DNA of 64,000 bases from Clostridia bacterium (GCA_902363595.1 CABJAP010000004.1:62001-126000), one strand, 5' to 3'. Shown: positions 34,388-42,538, counted from the stretch's first letter. Numbers and translations: made by a program. Notes: generated by a model from the sequence alone, not told the origin.

Positions 34388-35080
34388 ATGAAACGAGTCT
34401 TATTTAGGGCTATATCTATAATAAAGAAAAATCTTTTTATTCTGGAAGATGTACCGGATCCACCTATTCCAAAACGTCAATTTACCATTATATGGTCTGT
34501 ATGGATTGTAGGAGCGATTTTAGCATTTAAAAAACTAATGACAGGTGAATTTTTAACGAAAGGAGCACCAACTATTATGCTAATTGTAGTTGGGATGGTG
34601 CCGTCCATTTGGATATTTTGTAGTAAAGAATATGTTAAATCGTTAAAGAAATCTGTGAGAAATTTAATGCGGTGGCTCTACCGTTTGAATTTGATTTGGA
34701 TAATCCTGTACGTCATTGGAGAACTTCTTTGTCGGTGGGCATTGTTATATGGAGATAATCGAGCCTCATATGAAAACGATCCCATTTATGGAAACGCAAC
34801 GTTATCTTATTTAGCAGTGCAGTGCGTATTTCTATCCTTTTGGTTTTTATCAATTTCCTTAGTGCTGGTCTATAAACCGTGGTTGTGGGGAATACAGGCT
34901 GCGGGCATCATAGGTATCATAGCTGGGTACTATTATTTTCTGAAATGGTATATAGGAAGTGGGGATGAAATTTCCTTTGTCTCACTATGTTTGACTATGG
35001 GTGGAGTGGTAGCTTCTGCAGTTTCCAGCTATGAATTATCCAAGAAGAGGATGAAGACTTTGTTTTCTGATGAGTGCTGA
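34388..35080 (+). CDS. multi-pass membrane protein of unknown function
   Basis: About 230 residues with five or six hydrophobic segments and a proline-rich cytosolic start (DVPDPPIPKRQFTIIW). The same start pattern (DDTPIPKHPVLTIW) and the FWFLSI...YKPWLWGI segment occur in the shorter paralogue at 37829. TTG 34361 is an upstream alternative; GGAG stands before ATG 34388. Family unknown. Confidence 0.6.
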   Translation: MKRVLFRAISIIKKNLFILEDVPDPPIPKRQFTIIWSVWIVGAILAFKKLMTGEFLTKGAPTIMLIVVGMVPSIWIFCSKEYVKSLKKSVRNLMRWLYRLNLIWIILYVIGELLCRWALLYGDNRASYENDPIYGNATLSYLAVQCVFLSFWFLSISLVLVYKPWLWGIQAAGIIGIIAGYYYFLKWYIGSGDEISFVSLCLTMGGVVASAVSSYELSKKRMKTLFSDEC

Positions 35081-35125
35081 TTTCTGCTTGAAATGATAAG
35101 ATAAATGGTGCAGGAGGCGAATGAT

Positions 35126-36073
35126 ATGGAGAAAAAACACACCTTAAAAACCTCGGGAATAACAGGAGTCGTATCGAACAAACAAAATTCTTTTGTCATT
35201 GCAGAAGATCAGTGTTTGATAAAATACGATTTGCGGACGGACGAACCGCTAAAGAGGTTGACGGCAAAAGAAATAATTGGGTTGGAATTAGACGAGAAAG
35301 AGGAGATCCTGTATGGATTTAATGCAGAGTCGATTTATTTAGTGGAACTGAAATCTTTTGACATCATAGACATTGTGACAATACGGCTTCCGGAGGAATA
35401 TGATGAATGGGAACTTAAGAGATGTTATCATCTGGAAGGGCATCTGTTCCTGTTAATAATTCTCGTACTGGGAGACGACGGTGATCGTTACGCCTTTTTA
35501 TATGATTCGGATTCTGCCTATATGGATCTGGTGTATAGAGAAGATACAGATCATTCAATGTGGTTCGATAAGTGCGGTGGGCTGCGAATTATCAAAAACG
35601 ACGAGTACCGGCCGAAAAGTGACAAAAATACGATCTCCTGTGAAAGAAAACAGTTTTATTCCGATGTTTTTTCGGTTGAGATTGCAATTTCAATCTTTCG
35701 TGCGGATCAGATGATGGTTCGTAAACCGGGAGTGCTGTATTATGTTGATCCAAATGAAAGGTTCTCTTTGGTCATGGAAGATACTCATTTTAAAATGCAG
35801 TATGTGTTTGTGGACAATCATTCAAACGAAATCATAAAACGGATACCGGCTCCTAATCGATATTGTCCTATGGAAGCGACTTTGATCCCGGAGTGTGAGT
35901 GCCTGGCGCTGGAGCACACGAAAAAGATCGTCATATTTAGTATAAAGGAGCTTGCGTTTGAAGTTAAAGCTGCTGTACGTATAGACCTGACTTTCTCACC
36001 GCCGCTGTATTTTCAGGATACAGAGCAATTATTGATCTTAGATTTGGAAGAGGGAACATGGATCGATGTTTGA
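35126..36073 (+). CDS. cytosolic beta-propeller-like protein of unknown function
   Basis: About 315 residues, no signal peptide. The N-terminal part has propeller-like strand pairs (GITGVVSNKQNSFVIAED, QCLIKYDLRTDEPLKRL, YGFNAESIYLVELKSFDI). No enzyme motif. AGGAGG at about 35113-35118 supports ATG 35126. It resembles in style the anchored propellers at 24111 and 26088 but lacks the membrane anchor. Confidence 0.55.
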   Translation: MEKKHTLKTSGITGVVSNKQNSFVIAEDQCLIKYDLRTDEPLKRLTAKEIIGLELDEKEEILYGFNAESIYLVELKSFDIIDIVTIRLPEEYDEWELKRCYHLEGHLFLLIILVLGDDGDRYAFLYDSDSAYMDLVYREDTDHSMWFDKCGGLRIIKNDEYRPKSDKNTISCERKQFYSDVFSVEIAISIFRADQMMVRKPGVLYYVDPNERFSLVMEDTHFKMQYVFVDNHSNEIIKRIPAPNRYCPMEATLIPECECLALEHTKKIVIFSIKELAFEVKAAVRIDLTFSPPLYFQDTEQLLILDLEEGTWIDV

Positions 36074-36107
36074 TATGCATATAGTTTGCTTTCAACAGTA
36101 GGGATTG

Positions 36108-36470
36108 TATGAATCGCGGCAGTAGTTAGTTGGAATATCTCCCGCCGTAGGATAGAAAACTGTTCGGCAGACCTGGATGAAGCAGCAGGGTAACATCTTG
36201 CACAAGGCTGCGAAATTAGTGTATTTCAAAGCAGTATAGCTTTTTACAGAAGTTTACCGGAATGCGAGGCAGCTGCGGTTGGAAGAAAGGATGTGGGATT
36301 TCGGGAAAAAACTGAAACAAAATTTCACTTTTTACGCAAGTTTCAACGGTCGAGCACTCTTAAATTCGCAATGAGGCCGTGCGGGCCGCCAAGTTGGCGT
36401 GATCGTATCCCGCAAACCTGCAACTTTGCGTAAAAAATAAAATTGTTTAATGAAATTTTCCCATGACAGC
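36108..36470 (+). repeat. ~360-bp duplicated segment (membrane-gene tail plus structured repeat), copy A
   Basis: Aligns with 38228-38590. The left end (36113-36165) is a remnant of the last codons of a 37829-type gene (VVSWNISRRRIE), then a common stretch (GATGAAGCAGCAGGGTAAC) and the structured repeat follow. There is no gene between 36074 and 36586. Confidence 0.75.
36329..36437. repeat. structured repeat core, copy 4
   Basis: Arms TTTTTACGCAAGTTTCAACGG and AACTTTGCGTAAAAAA; interior dyad CGCCAAGTTGGCG. It is followed by the right-hand module with GACAGCAGCAGCC and a GGCCG/CGGCC hairpin (to about 36540). Confidence 0.85.
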
Positions 36471-36586
36471 AGCAGCCTTATAGCCGCTTGTAAGGCACGG
36501 GCGATCCGAGGCCGTGAAAGCGGCCGGCAGGGCCACACCAATTCCTGGCCCCATTAAACAGTTTGTTATGTAGAGGGTACTATTTG

Positions 36587-37117
36587 ATGTGTAAATTAGA
36601 ATTTTATTATGTTCCGGCCAGTTGCATATTTCAAAGTGAAGAACAGAAAGAACTATGCAGATTAAATCTGGAGCATTGGGTCCAAATAAATATCGGCGAT
36701 GCACAGGAGCGCTTCAGCGAAAAAAGTTTGTGGGAAATCAAGACATCTTTTACTTTTGTTGATTACCCTGAAGAAGTAGCTAAGCTATTATGGGCTCTTA
36801 AAGAAGGCGATGAAGATTTAATTTTTAGATTCAAGCCATATAGGTATAAAAGAATTTATGAAAATGAAAAAATGAAAACGCTTTATACGCTTAATGATAA
36901 GATAAAAGATGCAGCGATGCATAAAGTCAAAAACGTCTTTTTGTATCTGCAAAAGAAGCAAATAGTAAAACTCGTCAGCATTTCTGAAGGCGAGATAATT
37001 GAGGTTTTTGCAAGGGAAGAATGTGCAGCATCGCTGGAAAATGCAATTTCTAAATGGGCGGATAAGACAGAGTATTACAAATACGAGCTGGATTTGCATG
37101 ATACTGCAGAGGAATGA
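36587..37117 (+). CDS. cytosolic protein of unknown function
   Basis: 176 residues, no membrane helix, mixed charged sequence (MCKLEFYYVPASCIFQ, RFKPYRYKRIYENEK, AREECAASLENAI). No known motif. TAGAGGG precedes ATG 36587. In an orphan-immunity setting it could be a cytosolic immunity protein, but nothing shows it. Confidence 0.5.
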   Translation: MCKLEFYYVPASCIFQSEEQKELCRLNLEHWVQINIGDAQERFSEKSLWEIKTSFTFVDYPEEVAKLLWALKEGDEDLIFRFKPYRYKRIYENEKMKTLYTLNDKIKDAAMHKVKNVFLYLQKKQIVKLVSISEGEIIEVFAREECAASLENAISKWADKTEYYKYELDLHDTAEE

Positions 37118-37178
37118 TGAATCAAATACAATTACGCAGAAATTATTTGCAACAGAATCTTAGGTGGAAGGACAAAAA

Positions 37179-37832
37179 ATGCAAGGATGGAGTTCCAGAA
37201 AAATGCGATTTGCAGAAATCGTGAGCTGGTTGGGAGGACTGTTTTTATTAGGATGCCTGGACTATATTTGTGCGGATATTGGCGATATAGAAGCAGGGCT
37301 TGCTGCTGGCATGATTCTAACAATTGTAATAATGATTCTCAAGAACTTTGCTTTAGCTTGTAGAGGTCCAATTTTGATTCCATACCTCATAGTATTTCTA
37401 TTATTAGGATTGCTAACACCACAGGCAGACAAAGCGGTGTTGTTTATAGCCTATGTGCAATTCTCTGCACTTGTGTTTTTGTGCATTATTTTGTTGGCAT
37501 ATATCGGAAAAGCTGCGGGCAAAAAATTTTCCTTGAAAAATTGTAACAGAACCATTTGGATGCTTCCCATTTCATGTGCCGTAGGCTTATCTATGTATTT
37601 GTGGCCGGAGGGCCTCCAAAGCAGATTGCTGCTTATTACTGACCAAACCTTACAATTAGGTTTATTCGTTGCATTTTCAGTTATATTACCGATTTATATT
37701 GGCAGGTTCAGCGGTCAGGAAAATAAATCACAGGAGAATGAAGAAGTGACTTTTGGGGCGGAGCAGAAGGGGATAAACTTCTCTGATCTTCTATCCAGAT
37801 GCCCAGAAATCCGATTTGGAGGCCAGCTATGA
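37179..37832 (+). CDS. multi-pass membrane protein of unknown function
   Basis: About 217 residues with six hydrophobic segments (EIVSWLGGLFLLGCLDYI, GMILTIVIMILKNFAL, YLIVFLLLGLLT and more) and a short cytosolic C-terminus. GGAAGGAC favours ATG 37179 over GTG 37164. The stop overlaps the next start (ATGA). Confidence 0.55.
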   Translation: MQGWSSRKMRFAEIVSWLGGLFLLGCLDYICADIGDIEAGLAAGMILTIVIMILKNFALACRGPILIPYLIVFLLLGLLTPQADKAVLFIAYVQFSALVFLCIILLAYIGKAAGKKFSLKNCNRTIWMLPISCAVGLSMYLWPEGLQSRLLLITDQTLQLGLFVAFSVILPIYIGRFSGQENKSQENEEVTFGAEQKGINFSDLLSRCPEIRFGGQL

Positions 37833-38296
37833 AATCCATATTTTCTACAATAAAAGAATTCTCATCAACTGGTGATGATACTCCGATCCCAAAACATCCA
37901 GTTTTAACTATCTGGATTATATGGTTCGTTGGAATCATTGTGCTTTTTGATATTGTGTTTGCAGACGAAATATTGAGTCCCAGCTCAAGGACGGCAATAT
38001 TTCTAGGAGCCGGGATGATAATTTTTCCGCAGTTTATTGCAAAAGAAAGTGTATTCTTGCTGTTCTGGTTTTTATCTATTCCGTTGGTATTGCTCTATAA
38101 CCCATGGCGATGGGGAATATGGGCTGCAGCCATTTTCATAGGAACGATTGCATATAAGCTGATTCTGGATGAATGCCTCAAGTATTGGTCTGCGGTTACA
38201 TTGCCTTTCCTGCTTTTAACGGGCGGTCTTGTATTAATTGCGGCCATAGTTAGTTGGAATATCTCTCGCCGCAGGATAGAAAAACTGTTCAGCTGA
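37829..38296 (+). CDS. short paralogue of the membrane protein at 34388
   Basis: 155 residues from ATG 37829 (GGAGG upstream, ATGA overlap with the preceding gene). It has about four helices. Compared with 34388 it lacks a middle segment of about 80 residues, joining FPQFIAKES straight to VFLLFWFLSIPLVLLYNPW. It may be a deletion derivative that kept the frame. Confidence 0.55.
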   Translation: MKSIFSTIKEFSSTGDDTPIPKHPVLTIWIIWFVGIIVLFDIVFADEILSPSSRTAIFLGAGMIIFPQFIAKESVFLLFWFLSIPLVLLYNPWRWGIWAAAIFIGTIAYKLILDECLKYWSAVTLPFLLLTGGLVLIAAIVSWNISRRRIEKLFS

Positions 38297-38590
38297 TCTG
38301 GATGAAGCAGCAGGGTAACCTCTTGCACAAAGCTGCGAAATTAGTGTAATTCCAGGCGGTATAGCGTTTTACAGAAGCCTACCGGAATGCGAGGTGGCTG
38401 CGGTTGGAAGAAAGAACGTGGGGTTTCGGGAAAAAACTGAAACAAAATTTCACTTTTTACACAAGTTTCAACGGTCGAGCACTCTCAAATTCGTAATGAG
38501 GCCGTGCAGGCCGCCAAGTTGGCGTGATCGTGCCTCGCAAACCTATAAATTTGCGTAAAAAATAAAATTGTTTAATAAAATTTTCCCATG
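38228..38590 (+). repeat. ~360-bp duplicated segment, copy B
   Basis: Partner of 36108-36470. Here it overlaps the true end of the membrane gene, which shows the direction of copying: a 37829-type gene tail with the structured repeat was duplicated to 36108. No gene lies between 38297 and 38677. Confidence 0.75.
38454..38562. repeat. structured repeat core, copy 5
   Basis: Arms TTTTTACACAAGTTTCAACGG and AAATTTGCGTAAAAAA, both slightly decayed compared with copy 4. The right-hand module is cut at about 38632 and replaced by an RHS-derived scrap. Confidence 0.8.
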
Positions 38591-38612
38591 ACAGCAGCAG
38601 CCCTGTCGCCGC

Positions 38613-38640
38613 TTGTAAGGCGCGGGCGATCCGGTATAAT
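38613..38640 (+). promoter_or_regulatory. promoter made at a repeat/RHS junction
   Basis: TTGTAA (38613-38618) and a perfect TATAAT (38635-38640) are 16 bases apart and lie about 38 bases before the gene at 38678. The -35 lies in the structured repeat. The -10 lies in CCGGTATAATGGAAATG (38631-38647), which is identical to RHS coding bases at 20745-20761. Confidence 0.5.
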
Positions 38641-38677
38641 GGAAATGAATAGAGGCTTTACATAAAAGGAGGAGCGC

Positions 38678-39115
38678 ATGCTAAAGCGAATATTACTTTC
38701 CCTTGTAGCGATATTTGCAGTTTTTTGGATAATTGGGTTTCTGGTATTGGAATCGCAGGAAGGGCTGTCGATACTGGAAATCGGGCTGCTGGCCCTCGGC
38801 GTGGCGATCTTTTTTACAATTGCAATAGCGCTATTTCTCTTTTTTCAAAGGCAAGTGGTCCAGATAAATGCGATAGAAAACACAAAAGTTGAGTTTGTTC
38901 TCTCAGGCGGGACAACCTATAGATGCGAGATAAGCGATGTCACAGAAATTGTGAGAGCACCCAGCCGATATGTGTTTGTTACCAGAGAAGGAAAACGAAT
39001 TTCTTATTACCAGCATTCTTCTCCAACAGCGGTATTCAAAAAGCAAAAGCCGCTGGTCGAACAGGAGATCCGGCAAATGTTTCCGCATGCTAAAATAAAA
39101 GACAAAGTTTGGTGA
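38678..39115 (+). CDS. two-helix membrane protein with PH-like C-terminal domain
   Basis: 145 residues: two N-terminal helices (ILLSLVAIFAVFWIIGFLVL, ALGVAIFFTIAIALFLFF) and a C-terminal domain with GGTTYRCEISDVTEIV and SRYVFVTREGKRISYYQ. Related to 33851 and 39440. The domain looks like a small bacterial PH-like beta fold; function unknown. AAAAGGAGGAG precedes the ATG. Confidence 0.6.
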   Translation: MLKRILLSLVAIFAVFWIIGFLVLESQEGLSILEIGLLALGVAIFFTIAIALFLFFQRQVVQINAIENTKVEFVLSGGTTYRCEISDVTEIVRAPSRYVFVTREGKRISYYQHSSPTAVFKKQKPLVEQEIRQMFPHAKIKDKVW

Positions 39116-39237
39116 CCATAATTGCAGCACCGAACAGCGTTCGGCTGAATAGAATCAGCATTTTAAGGCGCATACACTTTGGAACCCGGCCGAAACAGGA
39201 GACAGAAATAAGTTCAGAAGAAAGGAAAACCGGTATC

Positions 39238-39423
39238 ATGATAAAGGGACTCTTACTAGGAGGTGTGATTGCCATGACATTTTTGATGATGGGATGCTTC
39301 CCCAAAAGCCAGAACCTGCAAACGGAAAATGACAAAGACAGCAATGAAAAAACACCTTACGATTACGCCACAAGCGAGGAATGGGAAAACACCTTATCCG
39401 AAAATGCGGCGCTGCTGAGATAA
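39238..39423 (+). CDS. small putative lipoprotein
   Basis: 61 residues. MIKGLLLGGVIAMTFLMMGC is a lipoprotein signal with Cys20 as the likely lipidation site, followed by a short polar tail. An upstream extension to 39109 lacks a ribosome site. It stands between two members of the two-helix family. Confidence 0.5.
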   Translation: MIKGLLLGGVIAMTFLMMGCFPKSQNLQTENDKDSNEKTPYDYATSEEWENTLSENAALLR

Positions 39424-39439
39424 TTAGGAAAGCGGATTT

Positions 39440-40004
39440 ATGAAACAGCCATATTTAGGTAAGAAGAAGCGGTTTGTAAACGGTTTTTATATCTTCGTCA
39501 TTGTATTTTTGATTATATGGATGTGCGGATTTTTCTTGTTCGGAGAACCGGAAGCCCTCAGTTTTGGGGAGAGCATGTTTTTTGCTGTACCAGGGGTTCT
39601 CATTCTTGTGGTGGGCCTTAGTCTATATGTATTTTTTAATCGGCAGATTGTGAGCATATCGGAAGATGAAGATCGGTTGAGCATCTGTTTTTATAATACA
39701 GGAAATATCGATTGCGTAGCATTTCCTGTATTTCAAAAAAGTTTACCTTGTGAAAGTGAGCGCGAAGCGCGAATAACGTTTCCAGAGGAAACTTTTTTAT
39801 AGTGGAAAAGCGGTTCACTTGAAAGCGGGTGCGATTTTCCAAATCCGTGAAAATTCGAACCGCTATATCTTCCACCTGCGCTCAGGAAAACGGTATTCTG
39901 CGTATAAGTACATGCCTCCAAAACCGATGGACCATGCGAAAATGCTGAATGGACAGATACGGTCGCTTTGCGAGCGGGGCGTGCTGCCGGATGTGAAACG
40001 GTGA
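39440..40004 (+). pseudogene. two-helix PH-like family gene broken by a 98-bp insertion
   Basis: The first part (39440-39695) encodes two helices and IVSISEDEDRLSICFY. The reading frame is then lost in an insertion and resumes at 39802 with SGKAVHLKAGAIFQIRENSN to the end (YKYMPPKPMDHAKM). Removing 106 bases (element plus one 8-bp duplicate) restores ICFYSGKAVH in frame and gives a 152-residue protein aligned over its length with 38678 and 33851. Confidence 0.8.
39696..39801. mobile_element. 98-bp non-coding insertion with 8-bp target duplication
   Basis: TTTTTATA stands at 39688-39695 and again at 39794-39801, flanking 98 bp. The insert holds two stem-loops: AATACAGGAAAT with ATTTCCTGTATT (left) and AAAAAAGTTTACCT with AGGAAACTTTTTT (right), the latter with GCGCGAAGCGCG at its tip. 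It has no open frame of its own, as in a MITE-like element moved by an enzyme encoded elsewhere. Confidence 0.7.
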
Positions 40005-40020
40005 GCGGAGTTAAACTTCG

Positions 40021-40118
40021 TCTACCCCGTGACAGCAGCAACCTTGTGGTTGTTTGCCAGGTTCAGGCGGCCCGAGGCCGTGTAGCGGCCAGGCTGGTGG
40101 TGCGAAACCATCAGAATG
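40021..40118. repeat. right-hand module of the structured repeat without its core
   Basis: GACAGCAGCAACCTTGTGG and CCCGAGGCCGTGTAGCGGCC match the segments that follow the cores at 36329 and 45988. The hairpin GGCCG-TGTAG-CGGCC is kept. The core with the TACGCAA arms is absent, so the two modules can occur apart. Confidence 0.65.
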
Positions 40119-40452
40119 AAGAGGTTTATTTTGGGGCTTGAAGCTCCACACAACTCCCCAAAACAAAAATTTTCGCAAAACCTATTCGAAACCGGCCTTT
40201 TGACGGTCAATGTCCATATAAAATCACGTAAAGGTCACGTAAAAGGGTGCGGCGGACCAGTTTAATTCGATTGTTACATCCAACTAACCGCATATAAATA
40301 CGAAAAAGTATATATATACAGCAAATAAATCCTTCCTCTCGACCTCCCTTGTTGCGAAAACAGCAAAATGCTCTGTTTTTCTATGGACTTTGCTTCCAAA
40401 TCAGGCCGTTTCGAATAGAAATCAGCAAAAAAAGTTTTTTTCCAACCGGGCC
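40119..40452. other. gene-free stretch
   Basis: Contains one dyad, TTTTGGGG (40129-40136) with CCCCAAAA (40156-40163), without a T-run of terminator quality. I see no gene, promoter or RNA here that I can support. Confidence 0.4.
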
Positions 40453-40620
40453 GGGCGCATATCTCTGCCTGGCCGGATCGGCAGCCCCTCCGATGCAGAT
40501 CTCTGCCGGGCTGACTCGACAGACCCCGGTGCTGATCCCTGCTGGCCAGGCCCGGCAGGACCCGATACCGATCCTTGCTAGTCCGGCTAGGCCCGGCCCC
40601 GGTGCCAATGCCTCCCAGGC
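40453..40620. repeat. degenerate 36-bp GC-rich tandem repeat
   Basis: Four and a half units of 36 bp, starting near 40453, 40489, 40525, 40561 and 40597. They share a pattern like CCGGTGCTGATCCCTGCTGG. GC content is far above the flanks. There are no spacers between units. It lies just past the end of the minus-strand AraC gene. Confidence 0.65.
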
Positions 40621-40651
40621 ACCAGAAGCCGGGCCGCTGCATAAACACGGC

Positions 40652-42538
40652 CTATTCGATTTCGATCAGCCGGATTGTTTTTGGTATGGAGGAAAGAAAG
40701 AGGTTATACTCCAGCAGGGATTCGATGACATCCACTTCCATGGCAGGCTCCGCAGCGATGTTAAGCTGGCGCTGAAGCTCCAAATCCGCAGGTTTGCCCA
40801 GAGCGAGATTTTGGAAAATTGCAGAGGCGCTTTCGTAGGTGTCATCAATGATAAAGGATTTATACAAGTACTTCCTTTCCAAATGCTTTAACTTGAACAT
40901 ATATTTTTGAATACCATTCCCATCCTCGTCGGCAGAACGGTTGTTGTACAATAATATCGCGGCTTTATTTTCCGCACGGGTCACATAACAGCCATCATCA
41001 GCGTACAGGAATTCCGGGAGCATGCGGTTAAGAAAGGTGTATGCATAAAATGCGCTGGTTTTCAGGTTGTTGCTGTCAAACATGAATGGCACATTGAGCT
41101 TATTTTTATATAAAGTCGGATACGACACTGCGTTTTGCAAATGACCCGCTGTGATTGAAATTGGACAAGCAGGATTTGAAAATTTGCCCGGGGATGGCAT
41201 GCTCTCTGGCGAAAAAACGATTTCAGGACCGGCAAACTGCCTGGAAAAACCAGTCAGGCTTTCGAATTCATTCCCATCGCTGCCGTGAATGAGCAGCGAA
41301 AAACCATCTTCTTTGATCACCTTGAGAACCGTACCGATCATATCCCAGCTTCCAAAGGCTGAATAAAAAGAAAGCAGGGAGTCTTTCGGCACACATATCT
41401 TTGAAAAACAATGATGATCCCTCAGCATCGACAGAGCCCCCAGAGTATGAAAAGAGAGCAGCTGACGGGGGTCCTCGATCAAAACCGTATCCCATGAGGC
41501 GTTTACTGCCCTAGAGGCTGTTTCACAAAAGCTGATTGAGACAGCTTCCGTATGATAGGATTTGTTTTCAAGACTGTTGACCGACGCATTGCCAACGTTT
41601 TTCAGGTGCATGAAAGGCGCAATGTCAGAGATATCCATATATGTGAGTACGTCAGAATCGCTTAAAGGAATATCATTCAGTGTGTGGCCGCAGGCCCTTT
41701 TTCTGTCCTCTGTAGGGGTAAAGCCAGTGTTCTTCAGATAGGCCTTTCGGAAGATTTCGGTACTGGAGAAACCAACAGCGGAGGCAATCTCGCCCAACGT
41801 CATGTCGGTAGCATACAGGTAATCCTGCGCGCAAATCGCACGAACCATACCCAGGTAATCTCTGAGCGGCATGCTTAAAAAATCGGAAATGAGATGGGAA
41901 AGATAATACTTACTGATGTATTCCTTTGCGGCGATATCTTCTAAGCGGATATTACCCGCAATGTTTTCATAAATGTAGTGCATGACACGTTTGATCCGTT
42001 CCGCCTGAAGCGGCCTTTTTTTCATGGTATTTTCATTGCGTATGGAAGCTCCGTCGTGAGCAAGGTAGTTAAAATGATTATACAGGGTGGAGAGAAAGTT
42101 TATACAGCTGTCCATTAATTCATCCTGAGCAGGAGGCTTGATATTGAAGTAATGAGCCGCAGTTTTTGCAAAAGCGTTTTTCAGAAGCTCATAATGTTTG
42201 TCAAACTCCGCAGCGGAAGCGGAGTTGCAGATGATGAGCGTATTTTCGATTTCAGGCATAAGGGAACTGAAATGATTGAGATATAAATGACAGATCAGTA
42301 CGATATTATCATCGCTTGAATTATAGTGGTGAAGGGTTTCGGTGTTGACAACCGCAATGTCTCCTGCCTGCAAAATGGACGAATATATGGAGAGGCTGCA
42401 GCGCAGACTTCCCTGCAGCACATAGATGATTTCCATGGTTTTGTCATCATGCATATGCCATGGATGTTCGTTTATGTTGAGAAGCTCCATGTGGAGCGGG
42501 GTCTGCTGATTGCACTTGGTGGACTGTTTCAGTAGCAT
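40652..42538 (-). CDS. AraC-family regulator with cupin sensor and large GH39-like C-terminal domain
   Basis: A 628-residue protein. Residues 10-110 form a cupin-like sensor (HPWHMHDDKTMEIIYVLQGS, GDIAVVNTETLHH). Residues about 190-285 form the two-helix-turn-helix AraC DNA-binding domain (RLEDIAAKEYISKYYLSHLI, TLGEIASAVGFSSTEIFRKA). The remaining 330 residues resemble the GH39-type domain seen in some clostridial AraC proteins (SAFYAYTFLNRMLPEFLY, AILLYNN); catalytic residues are not evident, so it may only bind sugar. AAGGAGGG precedes the start. It is divergent from the sugar symporter at 42713 and probably regulates it. Confidence 0.85.
   Translation of the reverse strand: MLLKQSTKCNQQTPLHMELLNINEHPWHMHDDKTMEIIYVLQGSLRCSLSIYSSILQAGDIAVVNTETLHHYNSSDDNIVLICHLYLNHFSSLMPEIENTLIICNSASAAEFDKHYELLKNAFAKTAAHYFNIKPPAQDELMDSCINFLSTLYNHFNYLAHDGASIRNENTMKKRPLQAERIKRVMHYIYENIAGNIRLEDIAAKEYISKYYLSHLISDFLSMPLRDYLGMVRAICAQDYLYATDMTLGEIASAVGFSSTEIFRKAYLKNTGFTPTEDRKRACGHTLNDIPLSDSDVLTYMDISDIAPFMHLKNVGNASVNSLENKSYHTEAVSISFCETASRAVNASWDTVLIEDPRQLLSFHTLGALSMLRDHHCFSKICVPKDSLLSFYSAFGSWDMIGTVLKVIKEDGFSLLIHGSDGNEFESLTGFSRQFAGPEIVFSPESMPSPGKFSNPACPISITAGHLQNAVSYPTLYKNKLNVPFMFDSNNLKTSAFYAYTFLNRMLPEFLYADDGCYVTRAENKAAILLYNNRSADEDGNGIQKYMFKLKHLERKYLYKSFIIDDTYESASAIFQNLALGKPADLELQRQLNIAAEPAMEVDVIESLLEYNLFLSSIPKTIRLIEIE

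Noticed and set aside
36329..36540. Cobalamin-type riboswitch, because of the G/C-rich hairpins near the repeat
   Set aside because: The conserved B12-box bases are not present, and copies stand before unrelated or no genes.
40129..40163. TTTTGGGG/CCCCAAAA dyad as a terminator
   Set aside because: Loop is long and no T-run follows on either strand in the right place.
40453..40620. CRISPR array, because of the 36-bp period
   Set aside because: Units are contiguous and degenerate, without spacers, and no cas gene is near.
40349..40891. Plus-strand 180-codon frame across the tandem repeat and the end of the AraC gene
   Set aside because: Half of it is antisense to the AraC coding sequence and the rest follows from the 36-bp repeat keeping frame.
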